In this document: one piece after another, positions 7,989 through 17,033 of the stretch
Numbering within the stretch: position 1 is the first letter of the stretch
Layout of the letters: every line of letters begins with the position of its first letter
From: Ktedonobacteria bacterium brp13
Lineage (GTDB): Bacteria; Chloroflexota; Ktedonobacteria; Ktedonobacterales; Ktedonobacteraceae
Length of the DNA: 64,000 bases
Reading direction: 5' to 3'
Assembly (NCBI GenBank): GCA_015099395.1
Contig: AP024096.1
Span: forward strand, 5,807,485-5,871,484
Notes under the pieces: model-generated
Database searches by the model: none
What the model was told of the DNA's origin: nothing
Seen by the model: the letters and a program-made list of their open reading frames with translations, nothing else
Translations under genes and position numbers: made by a program

Positions 7989-8912
7989 CTACGTCACAAA
8001 TGGTTCGTCAGACACTGTATACCAGGGGTTATCTGTATTGATAGCTGGAAGATCCTGGACTGCTTTGGTGTTAGTGGAGGTCATATCCGCATTATTCGGC
8101 GGAAAGATTTGCGGCGACGGTACGAAACCACCCGAGAAGGTACCAGTACCATTGTCTGCTGTTGTAAGAGCAGAGAAGGTATTCCCAGCCGTTTGCGTTT
8201 CATTCATATTCCCAAATCCGTTTGGGCTATCAGTGTCATCGGGCTCGTAGGTGCGCGTCCAGGAAGAAACAACATCTGCTGGCATCTTAACTTTGATCGA
8301 AGGCAAAAGCATACGCCGGAGAAGCAACCAACCGATGACGAAACCAAAGAGCAAGCAGAGGAAAATAATAGCAATAATCATCAGCATATGTAAAAATCCA
8401 CTTTCCCCCGACTGGTCCGCTGTCTGCTTTTCAGTATTATTATTCTGCGTAACAGGTATACTCTTTGGACTGGCAACGGGCGTTTGCATTCCGTGGGTTG
8501 AGGCAGCCGTCGCGATCGCAGTAGGTGATGCGCTGGTCTTTGCTGTCGGCGCTACAGCTGGAAGCGAAGCAACGGTTGCAGACGGTTGCAGACTCGGCGT
8601 GGGACTGGGGATAGGGTCTGGTCTGGGCGTGGGTGTTGGTGTTGGCGTGGGTGTTGGTGTTGGTGTGGGTGTGGGTGTTGGCTCGGGCCTGGGTGTAGGG
8701 GTTGGGCAAGCGAAAAGCATACCACAACCACTCATTGCATAGGCATGATTAACCAGCACCACAGCATTAGACCCCGCGATAGCCACCAGCAAAAGTGCAC
8801 CTATAATAACACGCACAGAGATCTGGTGCAGCGATATTTTGTGACAATGCAGCCTGACCTGCGATCGCTTAGTTCCATCTGTCTGATCTAGACCTTGTGT
8901 ATTTTTCTTCAT
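7989..8912 (-). CDS. Membrane protein with Pro-Thr repeat stalk
   Basis: The family is not recognised. The 307-residue chain has an N-terminal hydrophobic segment (ISVRVIIGALLLVAIAGSNAVVLV) that is a signal anchor or signal peptide. A Cys-containing patch follows (SGCGMLFACP), then about 14 PT dipeptides (residues roughly 70-97) and a Ser/Ala/Thr-rich stretch. A second helix (HMLMIIAIIFLCLLFGFVIGWLL) ends in basic RRMLL, and the C-terminus is polar, about 100 residues. Most likely the PT stalk is outside and the C-terminus inside. It lies 77 bp downstream of the sigma-factor operon on the same strand and may be part of it. The PT tract is encoded by GT-rich DNA prone to length change. Confidence 0.7.
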   Translation of the reverse strand: MKKNTQGLDQTDGTKRSQVRLHCHKISLHQISVRVIIGALLLVAIAGSNAVVLVNHAYAMSGCGMLFACPTPTPRPEPTPTPTPTPTPTPTPTPTPRPDPIPSPTPSLQPSATVASLPAVAPTAKTSASPTAIATAASTHGMQTPVASPKSIPVTQNNNTEKQTADQSGESGFLHMLMIIAIIFLCLLFGFVIGWLLLRRMLLPSIKVKMPADVVSSWTRTYEPDDTDSPNGFGNMNETQTAGNTFSALTTADNGTGTFSGGFVPSPQIFPPNNADMTSTNTKAVQDLPAINTDNPWYTVSDEPFVT

Positions 8913-8989
8913 CTCAGAAATGCACCTCTCATTCAGGCGTAGCGTTGGGTGGACGCGTATTCTTGGAAAGATTTGATTTTCGTGAATCG

Positions 8990-10465
8990 CTAGCTTGCAG
9001 GATAGAATGAAGCAAGCATGGTATTGAAACTCTGTGTATAAGAATTGAACATATCTGGAGGTGCACTCAACTCGATTTTGTAGGGAGCATTCTGATTAGA
9101 GCATGCAACCTCTACCTCACTCGGCTGACCAGGCACTAAATCCAGAAGATTCACTATGCCCACCTTCCAGGGGATGCCATGATAGGTAACTGAACTTGTC
9201 CTGAGCTGGGTCCCCAGTTTCACATCAGGATCTGTCAACAGTAACAGGTCACTCGAAAGATTGTTGTGATACATTACATTGACATTGACAAAAACAGCAC
9301 TCGTTGTCGATGGACGGAATTGCACTGTTTGTTGATAGGAGCTACCAGTAGTCACATTCGTGATTACCCAGTTAGATGGATACTGGATTGTAAAATACCG
9401 GTTGCTATACACTTTTATGTCAGCTATATTTGTTGGTGACGGCATAGCGGTAGATGATGGCGTTGCCATACCTGTCGGCGTAGCCATTGGCACGATTGTC
9501 GGCTTAGCTGCTGACCTGGCTACTGCGGTTGTGTGCGCATAGAACGAAGCAAACATAGTATTGAAAACCGGCGTATATGCGTCAAATTTGTCTGCAGTGG
9601 CACCAAACTCAATTCTATAAGGGGTTCCCTGGTGAGTGTAAGCAACCTTAAGTTTATCTGCCTGGGTGTGGGAGGGACCTGTGAGGTCAACGCTGCCGAC
9701 TGTCCAGGGGATATCATGATAGGTGATCGAACTCGTCCTGAGTTGGGTCCCCAGCTTCACATCAGGGTCCATATGCAGCAATTGATCAGCAGAAGATCCA
9801 TTATTGGGCAGTACGTTAATATTAACAAAAATAGCACTCGTCGCTGATGGACGGAATTGCACTGTTTGCAGGTAGGAGCCACCAGCGATTACACGCGTGA
9901 TTACCCAATTGGATGGATATTGGATTGTAAAATACTGACTGCTATATTCCTTCATACCTGGCACATCTACCGTGTACCGGTTTTGAGGTGTGCCTTTGTG
10001 TATGAAAGGTTGAAGGATACCAATCGGCGTACCATAAAGAGCATATGATGCTATTGGCCATGCAAAGAAGGCAAGCAATATCATAGCTGCGGCAAGACCA
10101 AGCCCAAGCGTGCGCCAGTTCCAGCGAAATGGCTGTTGTGAACGTTTACTGGTTCTGTGCAGGACTGGATGAGAAAATACTCTACCAGAAGCCGGTAGCG
10201 CCTTTTTTTCTTCCTGAGCGGGCTGGATAGTAGACAACTCCTCAGATGTGGCATTGTTGTCAGCATTGAGAGCAGATACATGGTTATTGATACGTGCCCA
10301 GACTTGTTCCAGTCTGCGGTTCTCTGCATAGATACTTTGCAAATCGCGGACTGCGCGAAAAGTTGTTTTTGCATTATATGGCAGGGATGTCTGGGACTCT
10401 GAGAGATAGTGTTCTATCTGCTCATCTACGTTTTCTACTGTAAGCTTTTCGTCATCCCTATCCAT
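8990..10465 (-). CDS. Membrane protein with duplicated PsbP-like domain, partner of the ECF sigma factor
   Basis: From the ATG at 10465 the protein has 491 residues. About 120 cytoplasmic residues come first, then one transmembrane helix (LGLGLAAAMILLAFFAWPIASYAL). Two homologous extracytoplasmic domains of about 140 residues follow. Each starts YFTIQYPSNWVI and carries QTVQFRP, DPDVKLGTQLRTSS and YRIEF or YKIEL. They are joined by a Thr/Pro/Met-rich linker. The YFTIQYPSNW opening recalls PsbP-like or lipoprotein LpqN folds. The ATG overlaps the end of the sigma gene by 8 bases, the classic arrangement of an anti-sigma factor. No zinc-binding HxxxCxxC is visible in the cytoplasmic part, so the anti-sigma role rests on context and topology. 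Confidence 0.75.
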   Translation of the reverse strand: MDRDDEKLTVENVDEQIEHYLSESQTSLPYNAKTTFRAVRDLQSIYAENRRLEQVWARINNHVSALNADNNATSEELSTIQPAQEEKKALPASGRVFSHPVLHRTSKRSQQPFRWNWRTLGLGLAAAMILLAFFAWPIASYALYGTPIGILQPFIHKGTPQNRYTVDVPGMKEYSSQYFTIQYPSNWVITRVIAGGSYLQTVQFRPSATSAIFVNINVLPNNGSSADQLLHMDPDVKLGTQLRTSSITYHDIPWTVGSVDLTGPSHTQADKLKVAYTHQGTPYRIEFGATADKFDAYTPVFNTMFASFYAHTTAVARSAAKPTIVPMATPTGMATPSSTAMPSPTNIADIKVYSNRYFTIQYPSNWVITNVTTGSSYQQTVQFRPSTTSAVFVNVNVMYHNNLSSDLLLLTDPDVKLGTQLRTSSVTYHGIPWKVGIVNLLDLVPGQPSEVEVACSNQNAPYKIELSAPPDMFNSYTQSFNTMLASFYPAS

Positions 10466-11009
10466 TAATCCGCTCCTTGTCGTACGTGCTATAGAGATCC
10501 CGCAAAAGATTGAGTGAACGTAAAAGCAGAGAACGGATGGCTCCATCGCTTTTATGCAGTCTTGATGCAATTTCTTTGGTACGCAGACCATCTCCGAAGC
10601 GAAGTTGCAACACCTGCTGCTGCAACTCTGGTAGCGCGGACAGATGGGCACGCAACAATTCCACTTCTTCTCGCTCCACTATCGCTTTCTCCGGAGTAAT
10701 CAGATCGGCATCAAATGGACTGTCGAGCATTTCGTCCAGGGCTACCGCAGGGTACCTGGTAACCCTCCGCTGATAGTCAACCACTTTGTTGCGTGCTACT
10801 CGCTGCAGCCAGGCAAATTGTTCTTCCATATCCAATGTGGACAAAGTCGAACTTTGAATAGCTGCTAGAAAAACCTCGACCAATAAATCGTCTGCATCTT
10901 CATTGGAAAATATATATCTATGGATGTATCTTAAAATATCCCGCGCATATTTGTCGTAGAGCTTTTCAACCGGTGAACGGTCAAGGATTTGCCGTTGTCG
11001 TTGATACAT
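10458..11009 (-). CDS. ECF-family RNA polymerase sigma factor
   Basis: Starting at the ATG at 11009, which has GAGGAG seven bases upstream, gives 183 residues. Region 2 is clear: LYDKYARDILRYIHRYIFSNEDADDLLVEVFLAA, then FAWLQRVARNKVVDYQR for promoter melting. Region 4 is LSALPELQQQVLQLRFGDGLRTKEIASRLHKSDGAIRSLLLRSLNLLR, a helix-turn-helix that reads the -35 element. The next gene overlaps its stop and encodes a membrane protein that probably regulates it. An earlier in-frame ATG at 11036 lacks a ribosome site. The target genes are unknown. Confidence 0.93.
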   Translation of the reverse strand: MYQRQRQILDRSPVEKLYDKYARDILRYIHRYIFSNEDADDLLVEVFLAAIQSSTLSTLDMEEQFAWLQRVARNKVVDYQRRVTRYPAVALDEMLDSPFDADLITPEKAIVEREEVELLRAHLSALPELQQQVLQLRFGDGLRTKEIASRLHKSDGAIRSLLLRSLNLLRDLYSTYDKERING

Positions 11010-11458
11010 AATGCTCCTCAATGGTAATTTGGACACCTCACATGGTTATCGGGGTATTCTATAGTAATGTTGCTCCGCTAGCCCAAATACTAACCAAAAA
11101 GGCTATCCCTGATGTATCAGACACGTTCGTTAGAAGATCAGCACGCTATGGCTGCTGCATGATGTTTGGTTATTTAGAAGATTGCCGGCCATTAATGGTA
11201 GAGCCACATTAACCGGTGAAATTGGGAAACCTAAATTTGGTCCAAATTAGCGACATAAAAACTCGGAGCACATTGATAAACAACTTAGACCAAGCAAGCA
11301 GTAAATCTCTGTGCATACGAAGCTCCAGTTCTTCTGCCTTTTTGCTGCGCTATGATTTGAGGCCCCAAGCGCATTGACAAAAATGTGTTGCTAATTTGGA
11401 CAAAATTTGGGGGAAAAGAAAAACGACAAATGCTCGCAAAATAGGTAATGTCGCTAAA

Positions 11459-11649
11459 GCCTCCCTCTTTGAGGGGGGAAAGCCGCCTTAGCGGCAGGGG
11501 GGAGTAGAATGCTAGCAATGCCCTGTAATCCTCGATTATAAACTATGAAGACAAGAGTGATAGATAGTATATAATCGAGGTTAACAGCGTAGTTCGAGGA
11601 TCTACTCCCCCCTGTCGCTGCGGCGACATCCCCCCTCAAAGAGGGAGGC
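11459..11649. repeat. Palindromic repeat family B, copy 1 (191 bp)
   Basis: The outer arms are GCCTCCCTCTTTGAGGGG, an inner hairpin (GCCGCCTTAGCGGC on the left, GTCGCTGCGGCGAC on the right), and GGGGGGAGTAG, all inverted at the other end. The AT-rich middle contains TGTAATCCTCGATTAT. Other copies lie at 29787-29971, 39063-39254 and 39912-40098. Confidence 0.8.
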
Positions 11650-11906
11650 AGGGGCTTTAGCATCCTTACAGGTGATAGTGGACTTTATGACAACCAAAGT
11701 GATACATTCGTCATGGTGCCCCATCTGTCTGCATTGGCCTGCGATGGGGCTTCATTGCATATCCTGCCAAAAAGGTTCATGTCTTTTCGACAGAGCGGGC
11801 TATGAAAATAACGCATATGCTGAGGAAGTGTGAGCCTTTTTCCCTCCTTGACCATCGAATCCCGGATTATTTTCGAAGGAAACCTACACTGGTGAGCCTC
11901 TCGGAG

Positions 11907-12058
11907 GGCAATGCCATTCAAATAAGAAGAATCTGAGCTCAGAGGAGCGATAATGCCCATTCGATAAAGAATCGTAGGGAGGCTGACGAACGCGCTCAGC
12001 AAGAGCATCTCTCCCTTCAGCTGTTTCCGCTCTTTGCTCTTATTTGAATGGCATTGCC
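11907..12058. mobile_element. 152-bp MITE with 9-bp target duplication, IS4-like ends
   Basis: Both ends carry the same 20-bp inverted repeat, GGCAATGCCATTCAAATAAG. They are flanked by direct repeats CTCTCGGAG (11898-11906 and 12059-12067). The target lies within a family A palindrome arm, so this is an insertion into another repeat. The AATGCC...TAAG pattern resembles, from memory, the termini of the IS4 group. There is no coding capacity, so it would be moved in trans. Confidence 0.8.
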
Positions 12059-12288
12059 CTCTCGGAGGGGGGAGATAGCTTTAGCTATCGGGGGGAACCA
12101 TCCTCACCTTCTGCTCTCGATGACTCTTCTACGCCAACCATCTTCCGTTCGGACGTGGATTTCGTCATCAAGAATGGCAGACTAGGAAGGCAAGAGTGAT
12201 AAAGAGCGTTTAATTCGAGATTATAACGTTATTCGAACATTTACTCCCCCCGATAGCTAAAGCTATCTCCCCCCTCAAAGAGGGGGAC
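12059..12288. repeat. Palindromic repeat family A, copy 2 (inverted)
   Basis: This is the same element as 3693-3928 read in the other direction: the inner TTCTACGCCAACCATCTTCC block precedes the ACGTTATTCGAACATT block. Its left arm has CTCGGAGGGG instead of CTTTGAGGGG and is the target of the adjacent IS4-like MITE. Confidence 0.78.
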
Positions 12289-13038
12289 AAGGGCTTAAAT
12301 GCACTATACAGGCAATAGTGAATGTTATTGGCAAGTGACATGACGCATTTGTCATGACGTCCCATCTATCTCCATTAGCCTGGAAGGCGGTTTCATGGCC
12401 TATTTCCAAAAAACCTACATCGGTGACCCCTCAAAGACCATCATGAAAAAGGTTCACCACCCAGGATGAAAACGCCGTTTTCAGAAGAGAGGGAGGCAGG
12501 GGTATTACCATATTTTTCCTGTTATTTCTTCTTTTTAGTACTGAAAATTTCAGTGTGAAGGTCGTTTCAAAATGCAGTTGCTCAGAAAGGGTCAGAAGAT
12601 ATCAAGAAATGTGCGCTCACATAAAAAACTTCACCAGTTAGTGTTGCTCTACCGCCATTAATGGCTACGAAAGCCTGAGAGTCACACCAATTTTTATGTA
12701 ATTGCACGAACGGCGCAACATTTTTCTCTTTTTTTCGATAACAGAAAGAGACTGTAGAAATGGCACTTGAAAAGCAGTAAAGTTGCAATAATAGCAGTAA
12801 GCTATTTTATTCTATAATCTCAAAAATTCAAGAAAAGCACTTAAATTCTTGAACTGCTTACCACTGATTGCGCAAATATCTATTGGCGGATACTATTTTT
12901 GCCGGAAGTATGGATACTTTGCAACATCTGTAGTGTGAGTCTGAAGCGAAATGTTGTTTGCCTGCTTTTGTTATTGCCAGCAGTGCGCAAAGGATTGCGC
13001 ATTGGCACAGGTAAAAGTTTTACGAAAAGGAGTATAGC

Positions 13039-13296
13039 ATGTTTAAATTTGGGAAGAAAAACGCAGAGGTCACGGAACAGGTTATGGAAGAGGTCTCAGA
13101 CGAGCAACTGAGTCAGGTCTCTGGTGGTAGCTTGCTCAATGCTGTCAGCCTGGAGAACACGCTTGGTATCGTCGGCAACGTTACTGGCCTGGCAACACAG
13201 ACGGTTGGTAGCGTGAGCGTGAGTGGCGTGCAGGCACAGGCAGCTGGCTTTAGCGTCTCAACTCCTACGATTGTTCCTGGCACCTTGATCCCCTAA
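13039..13296 (+). CDS. Double-glycine leader peptide, putative exported (bacteriocin-like) precursor
   Basis: The 85-residue product has a charged leader (FGKKNAEVTEQVMEEVSDEQLSQVSGG) ending in the Gly29-Gly30 cleavage site of C39 peptidase substrates, with Leu24 and Val27 in the expected hydrophobic positions. Cleavage would leave a 55-residue core rich in Val, Gly, Ser and Thr. It contains no Lys, Arg, His, Cys, Trp or Tyr and just one acidic residue, unlike the cationic cores of class II bacteriocins. AAAAGGAG lies seven bases before the ATG. The next two genes encode a HlyD-like protein and a C39 ABC exporter, so the peptide is their likely cargo. No modification enzyme is adjacent. Antibacterial, signalling or structural roles are all possible. 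Confidence 0.82.
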   Translation: MFKFGKKNAEVTEQVMEEVSDEQLSQVSGGSLLNAVSLENTLGIVGNVTGLATQTVGSVSVSGVQAQAAGFSVSTPTIVPGTLIP

Positions 13297-13338
13297 TTGA
13301 TGTCAGGCAACCTGTTCTAGGTATATGAATGGCTGTAT

Positions 13339-13390
13339 GGCAAGACAAAGTCTAACACATATGCATCCTGTGTTATACCTTTGTCTTGCC
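13339..13390 (+). terminator. Long hairpin between peptide gene and exporter genes
   Basis: GGCAAGACAAAG pairs perfectly with CTTTGTCTTGCC, and TAACAC pairs with GTGTTA further in. It stands 43 bp after the peptide stop and 19 bp before the HlyD-like start. It probably acts as an attenuator that lets the cargo peptide be made in excess over its exporter. Confidence 0.65.
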
Positions 13391-13408
13391 TGTTTATGAG
13401 GAAGTGTC

Positions 13409-13969
13409 ATGCCGATGTCAGAACGACCTATCTTTCGAGAGAATGCTATAGAGCGATATCAGCAGAGAAATGAACAGGGAGTATTGCTACGTGTGTCTTA
13501 TCCACCAGCTTTGATCTTCTTCTGGATTTTCTTGTTGACACTTTTTGCTGCCGGGGGTTTTGCCTTCTCTATCCAGGTGCCAGTCGTAATCCAGGGTCAG
13601 GGGGTAATTATAGAGCAGAAGATAGCCGGGCAAACTGGGACAGCAGTGGTAGCAGAACTCTTTTTCTCACCGGATCAACTGACACATCTGCATACAGGGC
13701 AACCCGCTACTGTAAGCATTGGCTCCCCAGCAAGCAACGTATCTGGTATTGTTGCACATGTGGATACAAACCTCATAAGTCCGGACGAGGCACGCAGTCG
13801 CTTCAACCTGCAAGGAGGGCTTGCGCAGGTAATCATTGGGCCATCCATCACCGTCACTATTCCCATGAAGTCTGCTGCGTCAACCAGCATATATGCTGGC
13901 AGTCTATGCAATGCCCAGATTCAGACAGGGTCGCAGAGTGCGCTCTCCTTGCTACTTGGCTTCAATTAA
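13409..13969 (+). CDS. Short HlyD-like membrane fusion protein
   Basis: The 186-residue protein has a cytoplasmic N-terminus (about 30 residues) and one transmembrane helix (PALIFFWIFLLTLFAAGGFAF). A beta-rich outer part follows, with a VVIQGQGVII strand pair, ADQL-like FFSPDQLTHLHTGQPATVSIGS, and GIVAHVDTNLISPDEARSRF, typical of the beta-barrel of HlyD/NHLP secretion proteins. It lacks the coiled-coil hairpin and is half the usual length, fitting a monoderm cell where no outer membrane must be bridged. It sits between the peptide gene and the exporter, 31 bp from the latter, and has GAGGAAG upstream of its ATG. It presumably works with that exporter. Confidence 0.78.
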   Translation: MPMSERPIFRENAIERYQQRNEQGVLLRVSYPPALIFFWIFLLTLFAAGGFAFSIQVPVVIQGQGVIIEQKIAGQTGTAVVAELFFSPDQLTHLHTGQPATVSIGSPASNVSGIVAHVDTNLISPDEARSRFNLQGGLAQVIIGPSITVTIPMKSAASTSIYAGSLCNAQIQTGSQSALSLLLGFN

Positions 13970-14000
13970 CTTCTCGGGAAATTAAAGGTATAGACTTATT

Positions 14001-16583
14001 ATGGAACAGAAACAGCATAAACAGTTTTTAGGGAAAGGCATAGATCGAAAAAAACAGCAGAAACCCCAGGTGCCTCCTCGACTTTTACTGCCCAGTTCTT
14101 CTAGGAAAACTGAGCCAGATACTCTATCGTCCACCGCAATCCCTGCTTCGCCTGATCAAAGCTGGAAAACTGATACGAATACATCTTCTGGCCCTCATCT
14201 TCTTTCATTGCCTAGCCGTCCAGTACCTGCTGTCAAGGTCCAACAGGCTTCACGCGTATTTCCCACAATGCAACAAGATCTGAGTAGGCAGGAAAGTTCT
14301 CCAGGGATGGCAGAAGCAAAAGTTGTAACCGCTCAATCATCCTCAACGTTGCAGTTGGTCCAGGCAAGAACAGAGGAACCCAAACAGCAAGCCTCAGCAG
14401 ATATTTCCTCTCCTCAGCGCAAAAAACGTTGGCGTCGTGTTCATGAACTGAGGCAGATGAGTGCTGTTGAATGTGGAGCGTGCTGCCTCGCTATGATATT
14501 GAATTATCATGGCTGTACTGTTGGTGTTTCTGATGTTCAGGAACGCTGTGGTGTGGGCCGTGATGGGCTCTCCGCGCTTGCTATTGTTAAGGCTGCCCGC
14601 CAATATGGGCTGCGAGTACGCAGCGTTTCGCTGAAAAAGAATGATTTTCGTTTCATCACCTTACCGGCAATCGCCCACTGGGAATTTAATCACTTTATAG
14701 TTGTTGAGCGCTACTCTAGCAGACATATAGATATCATAGATCCAGCAACGGGGCGTAGAAGATTATCTTATGCAGAGTTTGAAGAGAGCTTTACTGGCAT
14801 CTTGATGATGCTCGAACCAGGAGCAAACTTCGATCGGCAAGCGTCAACACGCACACTTTCTCTCTGGACATATCTACGATCTCTGCCGAACATGCAGGGT
14901 GTCGTTGCCCAGATTATTGGCATTTCCCTCTTGCTACAAATCTTCGGGCTGGGAGTGCCGCTGCTGACACAGACGATAATAGATTACATCATTCCGACAA
15001 GAGCCAATCATCTTTTAATCATGCTCGGTATATGCATGCTCTTTCTGATTATGGTGCAAAGCGTCATGAAGTTGCTACGCGTTTCTTTACTTCTCTATCT
15101 GCAAACGCGTATTGACGCTCAAATGATGCTGCATTTTCTTGAGCATTTACTCAGTTTATCCTACCGCTTTTTTCAGATGCGCTTGAATGGGGATCTTCTG
15201 GCACGTACAGAAAGCAACTCGGCAATCCGTGACCTGCTGACGAGTCAGATAATGTCTACGCTACTCGATGGCACTTCTGTGATTATCTATCTTATCGTCT
15301 TGATAATGGAGTCGAAGCTTTTTGCTGGCGTTACTGTGGTAATTGGTGCTATTCAGGTAGGGTTGCTGTTGACTACAGCTTCAGCAATTCGTCGGCTGAC
15401 TATGCGCGATCTGATTGCACAGGGAAAAACGCAGGGATACCTGAACGAGGTGCTGGCCGGTATTGCCACGGTGAAGGCGGCCGGAGCGGAGCAGCGAGCA
15501 CTGGCGCACTGGACTAATCTCTTTTTCGACGAATTGAATATCTCTAACCAGCGCAACTATCTTCAGGCTATCGTAGGTATTGCTTTTGAGATCCTGCAAT
15601 TCTTATCACCTCTGCTCCTTCTCTGGATAGGAGCCATGCAAGTAATCAGTGGCACAATGTCTATAGGTTCTATGCTGGCACTTAGTACCCTGGCGGTCTC
15701 ATTTCTGGGTCCTCTCAGTTCACTGGCTTCTAGTGGACAAAAGCTGCAGATAGCTCATGCACACTTTGATCGTCTGGCAGATGTGCTGGGGAGCGAGCCG
15801 GAGCAAGATCTCCAGCAAGTTCAGCTACCACCTAAGCTGAAGGGGAGTCTCGAACTGAGGCATGTAAGCTTTCAGTATGATCCAAATACAGCACCTGTTT
15901 TGAACGATATTGTAGTGCGTATTCGACCCGGACAAAAGGTGGCACTGGTCGGCAAAACTGGCTCCGGCAAGAGCACACTGGGCAAATTGCTCATCGGTCT
16001 GATAACCCCTACAAAAGGGGATATCCTGTATGATGGCATGCCTCTTCAGAAACTTAATTATCAGGAGGTACGGCGACAGTTTGGGGTCGTGCTACAGGAG
16101 TCCTTCGTTTTTAGTGGATCGGTGCGTGAAAATATCGCTTTCAATAATCCGGATATGGATATGAAGCAGATTATCAGGGTAGCAAAGGCAGCAGCCATCC
16201 ATGAGGATATCGAAAAGATGCCGATGGGATACGAAACGTTACTTTCAGAAGGTGGAAGTGTCTTTTCGGGAGGACAACGTCAACGCCTGGCATTGGCCCG
16301 CGCCCTGGCGAACAATCCTGCACTGATCTTGCTCGACGAGGCCACCAGCGCTCTGGATGTTACGACCGAACGAGCGGTTGAGCAGAGTCTCAATAACCTC
16401 TCTTGCACGCAAATCGTGATTGCTCACCGGTTGAGCACCATCCGTAACGCAGATCTCATCCTCGTGCTGGATCAAGGGCGTATTGTGGAACAGGGTACGC
16501 ATCACCGTTTGCTCCAACGTGGTGGCTTCTATGCTCGTTTGATTGCGGTACAAATGGAGAATGGCGAGATTGGAGTTGCGTAA
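14001..16583 (+). CDS. C39 peptidase-containing ABC exporter (PCAT)
   Basis: The 860-residue protein has four parts. Residues 1-145 are a polar, Ser/Pro/Gln-rich extension not usual for the family. Residues about 150-280 are a C39 peptidase: MSAVECGACCLAMIL with catalytic Cys158, WEFNHFIVVE with the His, and DPATG with the Asp. The six-helix ABC transporter domain spans about 300-590. The nucleotide-binding domain has Walker A GKTGSGKS near 650, signature SGGQRQRLALARAL, Walker B LILLDEATSALD and switch IAHRLSTIR. PCATs cut the double-Gly leader and export the core as a homodimer. All catalytic residues are intact, so the system looks functional. The N-terminal tail might tether or regulate it. 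Confidence 0.95.
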   Translation: MEQKQHKQFLGKGIDRKKQQKPQVPPRLLLPSSSRKTEPDTLSSTAIPASPDQSWKTDTNTSSGPHLLSLPSRPVPAVKVQQASRVFPTMQQDLSRQESSPGMAEAKVVTAQSSSTLQLVQARTEEPKQQASADISSPQRKKRWRRVHELRQMSAVECGACCLAMILNYHGCTVGVSDVQERCGVGRDGLSALAIVKAARQYGLRVRSVSLKKNDFRFITLPAIAHWEFNHFIVVERYSSRHIDIIDPATGRRRLSYAEFEESFTGILMMLEPGANFDRQASTRTLSLWTYLRSLPNMQGVVAQIIGISLLLQIFGLGVPLLTQTIIDYIIPTRANHLLIMLGICMLFLIMVQSVMKLLRVSLLLYLQTRIDAQMMLHFLEHLLSLSYRFFQMRLNGDLLARTESNSAIRDLLTSQIMSTLLDGTSVIIYLIVLIMESKLFAGVTVVIGAIQVGLLLTTASAIRRLTMRDLIAQGKTQGYLNEVLAGIATVKAAGAEQRALAHWTNLFFDELNISNQRNYLQAIVGIAFEILQFLSPLLLLWIGAMQVISGTMSIGSMLALSTLAVSFLGPLSSLASSGQKLQIAHAHFDRLADVLGSEPEQDLQQVQLPPKLKGSLELRHVSFQYDPNTAPVLNDIVVRIRPGQKVALVGKTGSGKSTLGKLLIGLITPTKGDILYDGMPLQKLNYQEVRRQFGVVLQESFVFSGSVRENIAFNNPDMDMKQIIRVAKAAAIHEDIEKMPMGYETLLSEGGSVFSGGQRQRLALARALANNPALILLDEATSALDVTTERAVEQSLNNLSCTQIVIAHRLSTIRNADLILVLDQGRIVEQGTHHRLLQRGGFYARLIAVQMENGEIGVA

Positions 16584-16639
16584 GCGCCGTTGCGGGCAAG
16601 CTTATACCCTACCCTTTCGTACCACTACAGCCGATGAAG

Positions 16640-17033
16640 GGTTAAAAAGATTGTTGCACACCAACCTCACGCGCCAGCACCGCCAGTTTTATTTACTTAT
16701 ATGCGTGCTACGCCCATCGGGATATACCCTACCATCCAGGAGGTGATAGAACGATCAACAGTGCAAGCCTCCATAACGCATAATACCCTTGATGGCATTC
16801 ATGCTGCCGTTGCAGCATCATTGATGACCCACTACTTTATCTACCGGCTTGGCCCCCGGCAGGTGCTGGGCTCATTTCTTGAACAATACGTTCCAGGAAA
16901 GTGGTCTCGCCCCTGGCTGGGGGAAGTAGGGGCAAAAGGTTGGATGAGTGTACGTGCAGCTATTACAGCCATCACACATAATGATCACATGAGTAGCCTG
17001 CTCAAAGATTGCATCAGATCAGCAACTATTTGA
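16640..17033 (+). pseudogene. ADP-ribosylglycohydrolase fragment, frameshifted and truncated
   Basis: Residues such as MRATPIGIYPTIQEVIERS, ITHNTLDGIHAAVAA and GEVGAKGWMSVRAAITAI match the middle to C-terminal part of ADP-ribosylglycohydrolase-family proteins. The preceding stretch (LHTNLTRQHRQFY) is in another frame, indicating a frameshift near 16700. The frame ends at DCIRSATI, where intact members continue with the metal-binding FTGDVDTVA. There is no N-terminal half. It is a decayed remnant just after the exporter and probably not part of that operon. Confidence 0.65.

Larger units (their letters stand above)
11010..13038. other. 2-kb intergenic region made mostly of repeats
   Basis: No convincing gene is present. 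The region contains repeat B1 (11459-11649), an IS4-like MITE (11907-12058), repeat A2 (12059-12288) and, at 12400-12500, a fragment of the GGTGAACC...TTTGAGGGCTCACC segment also found at 29160-29290, 30060-30140 and 39350-39420. The last 500 bp are AT-rich and lead to the peptide gene at 13039. Small open frames at 11021-11212 and 12582-12788 show no domain and no ribosome site. Confidence 0.6.

Noticed and set aside
8251..8742. Plus-strand open frame with a Gly/Val repeat
   Set aside because: It is the complement of the Pro-Thr repeat of the minus-strand membrane protein; no ribosome site or domain.
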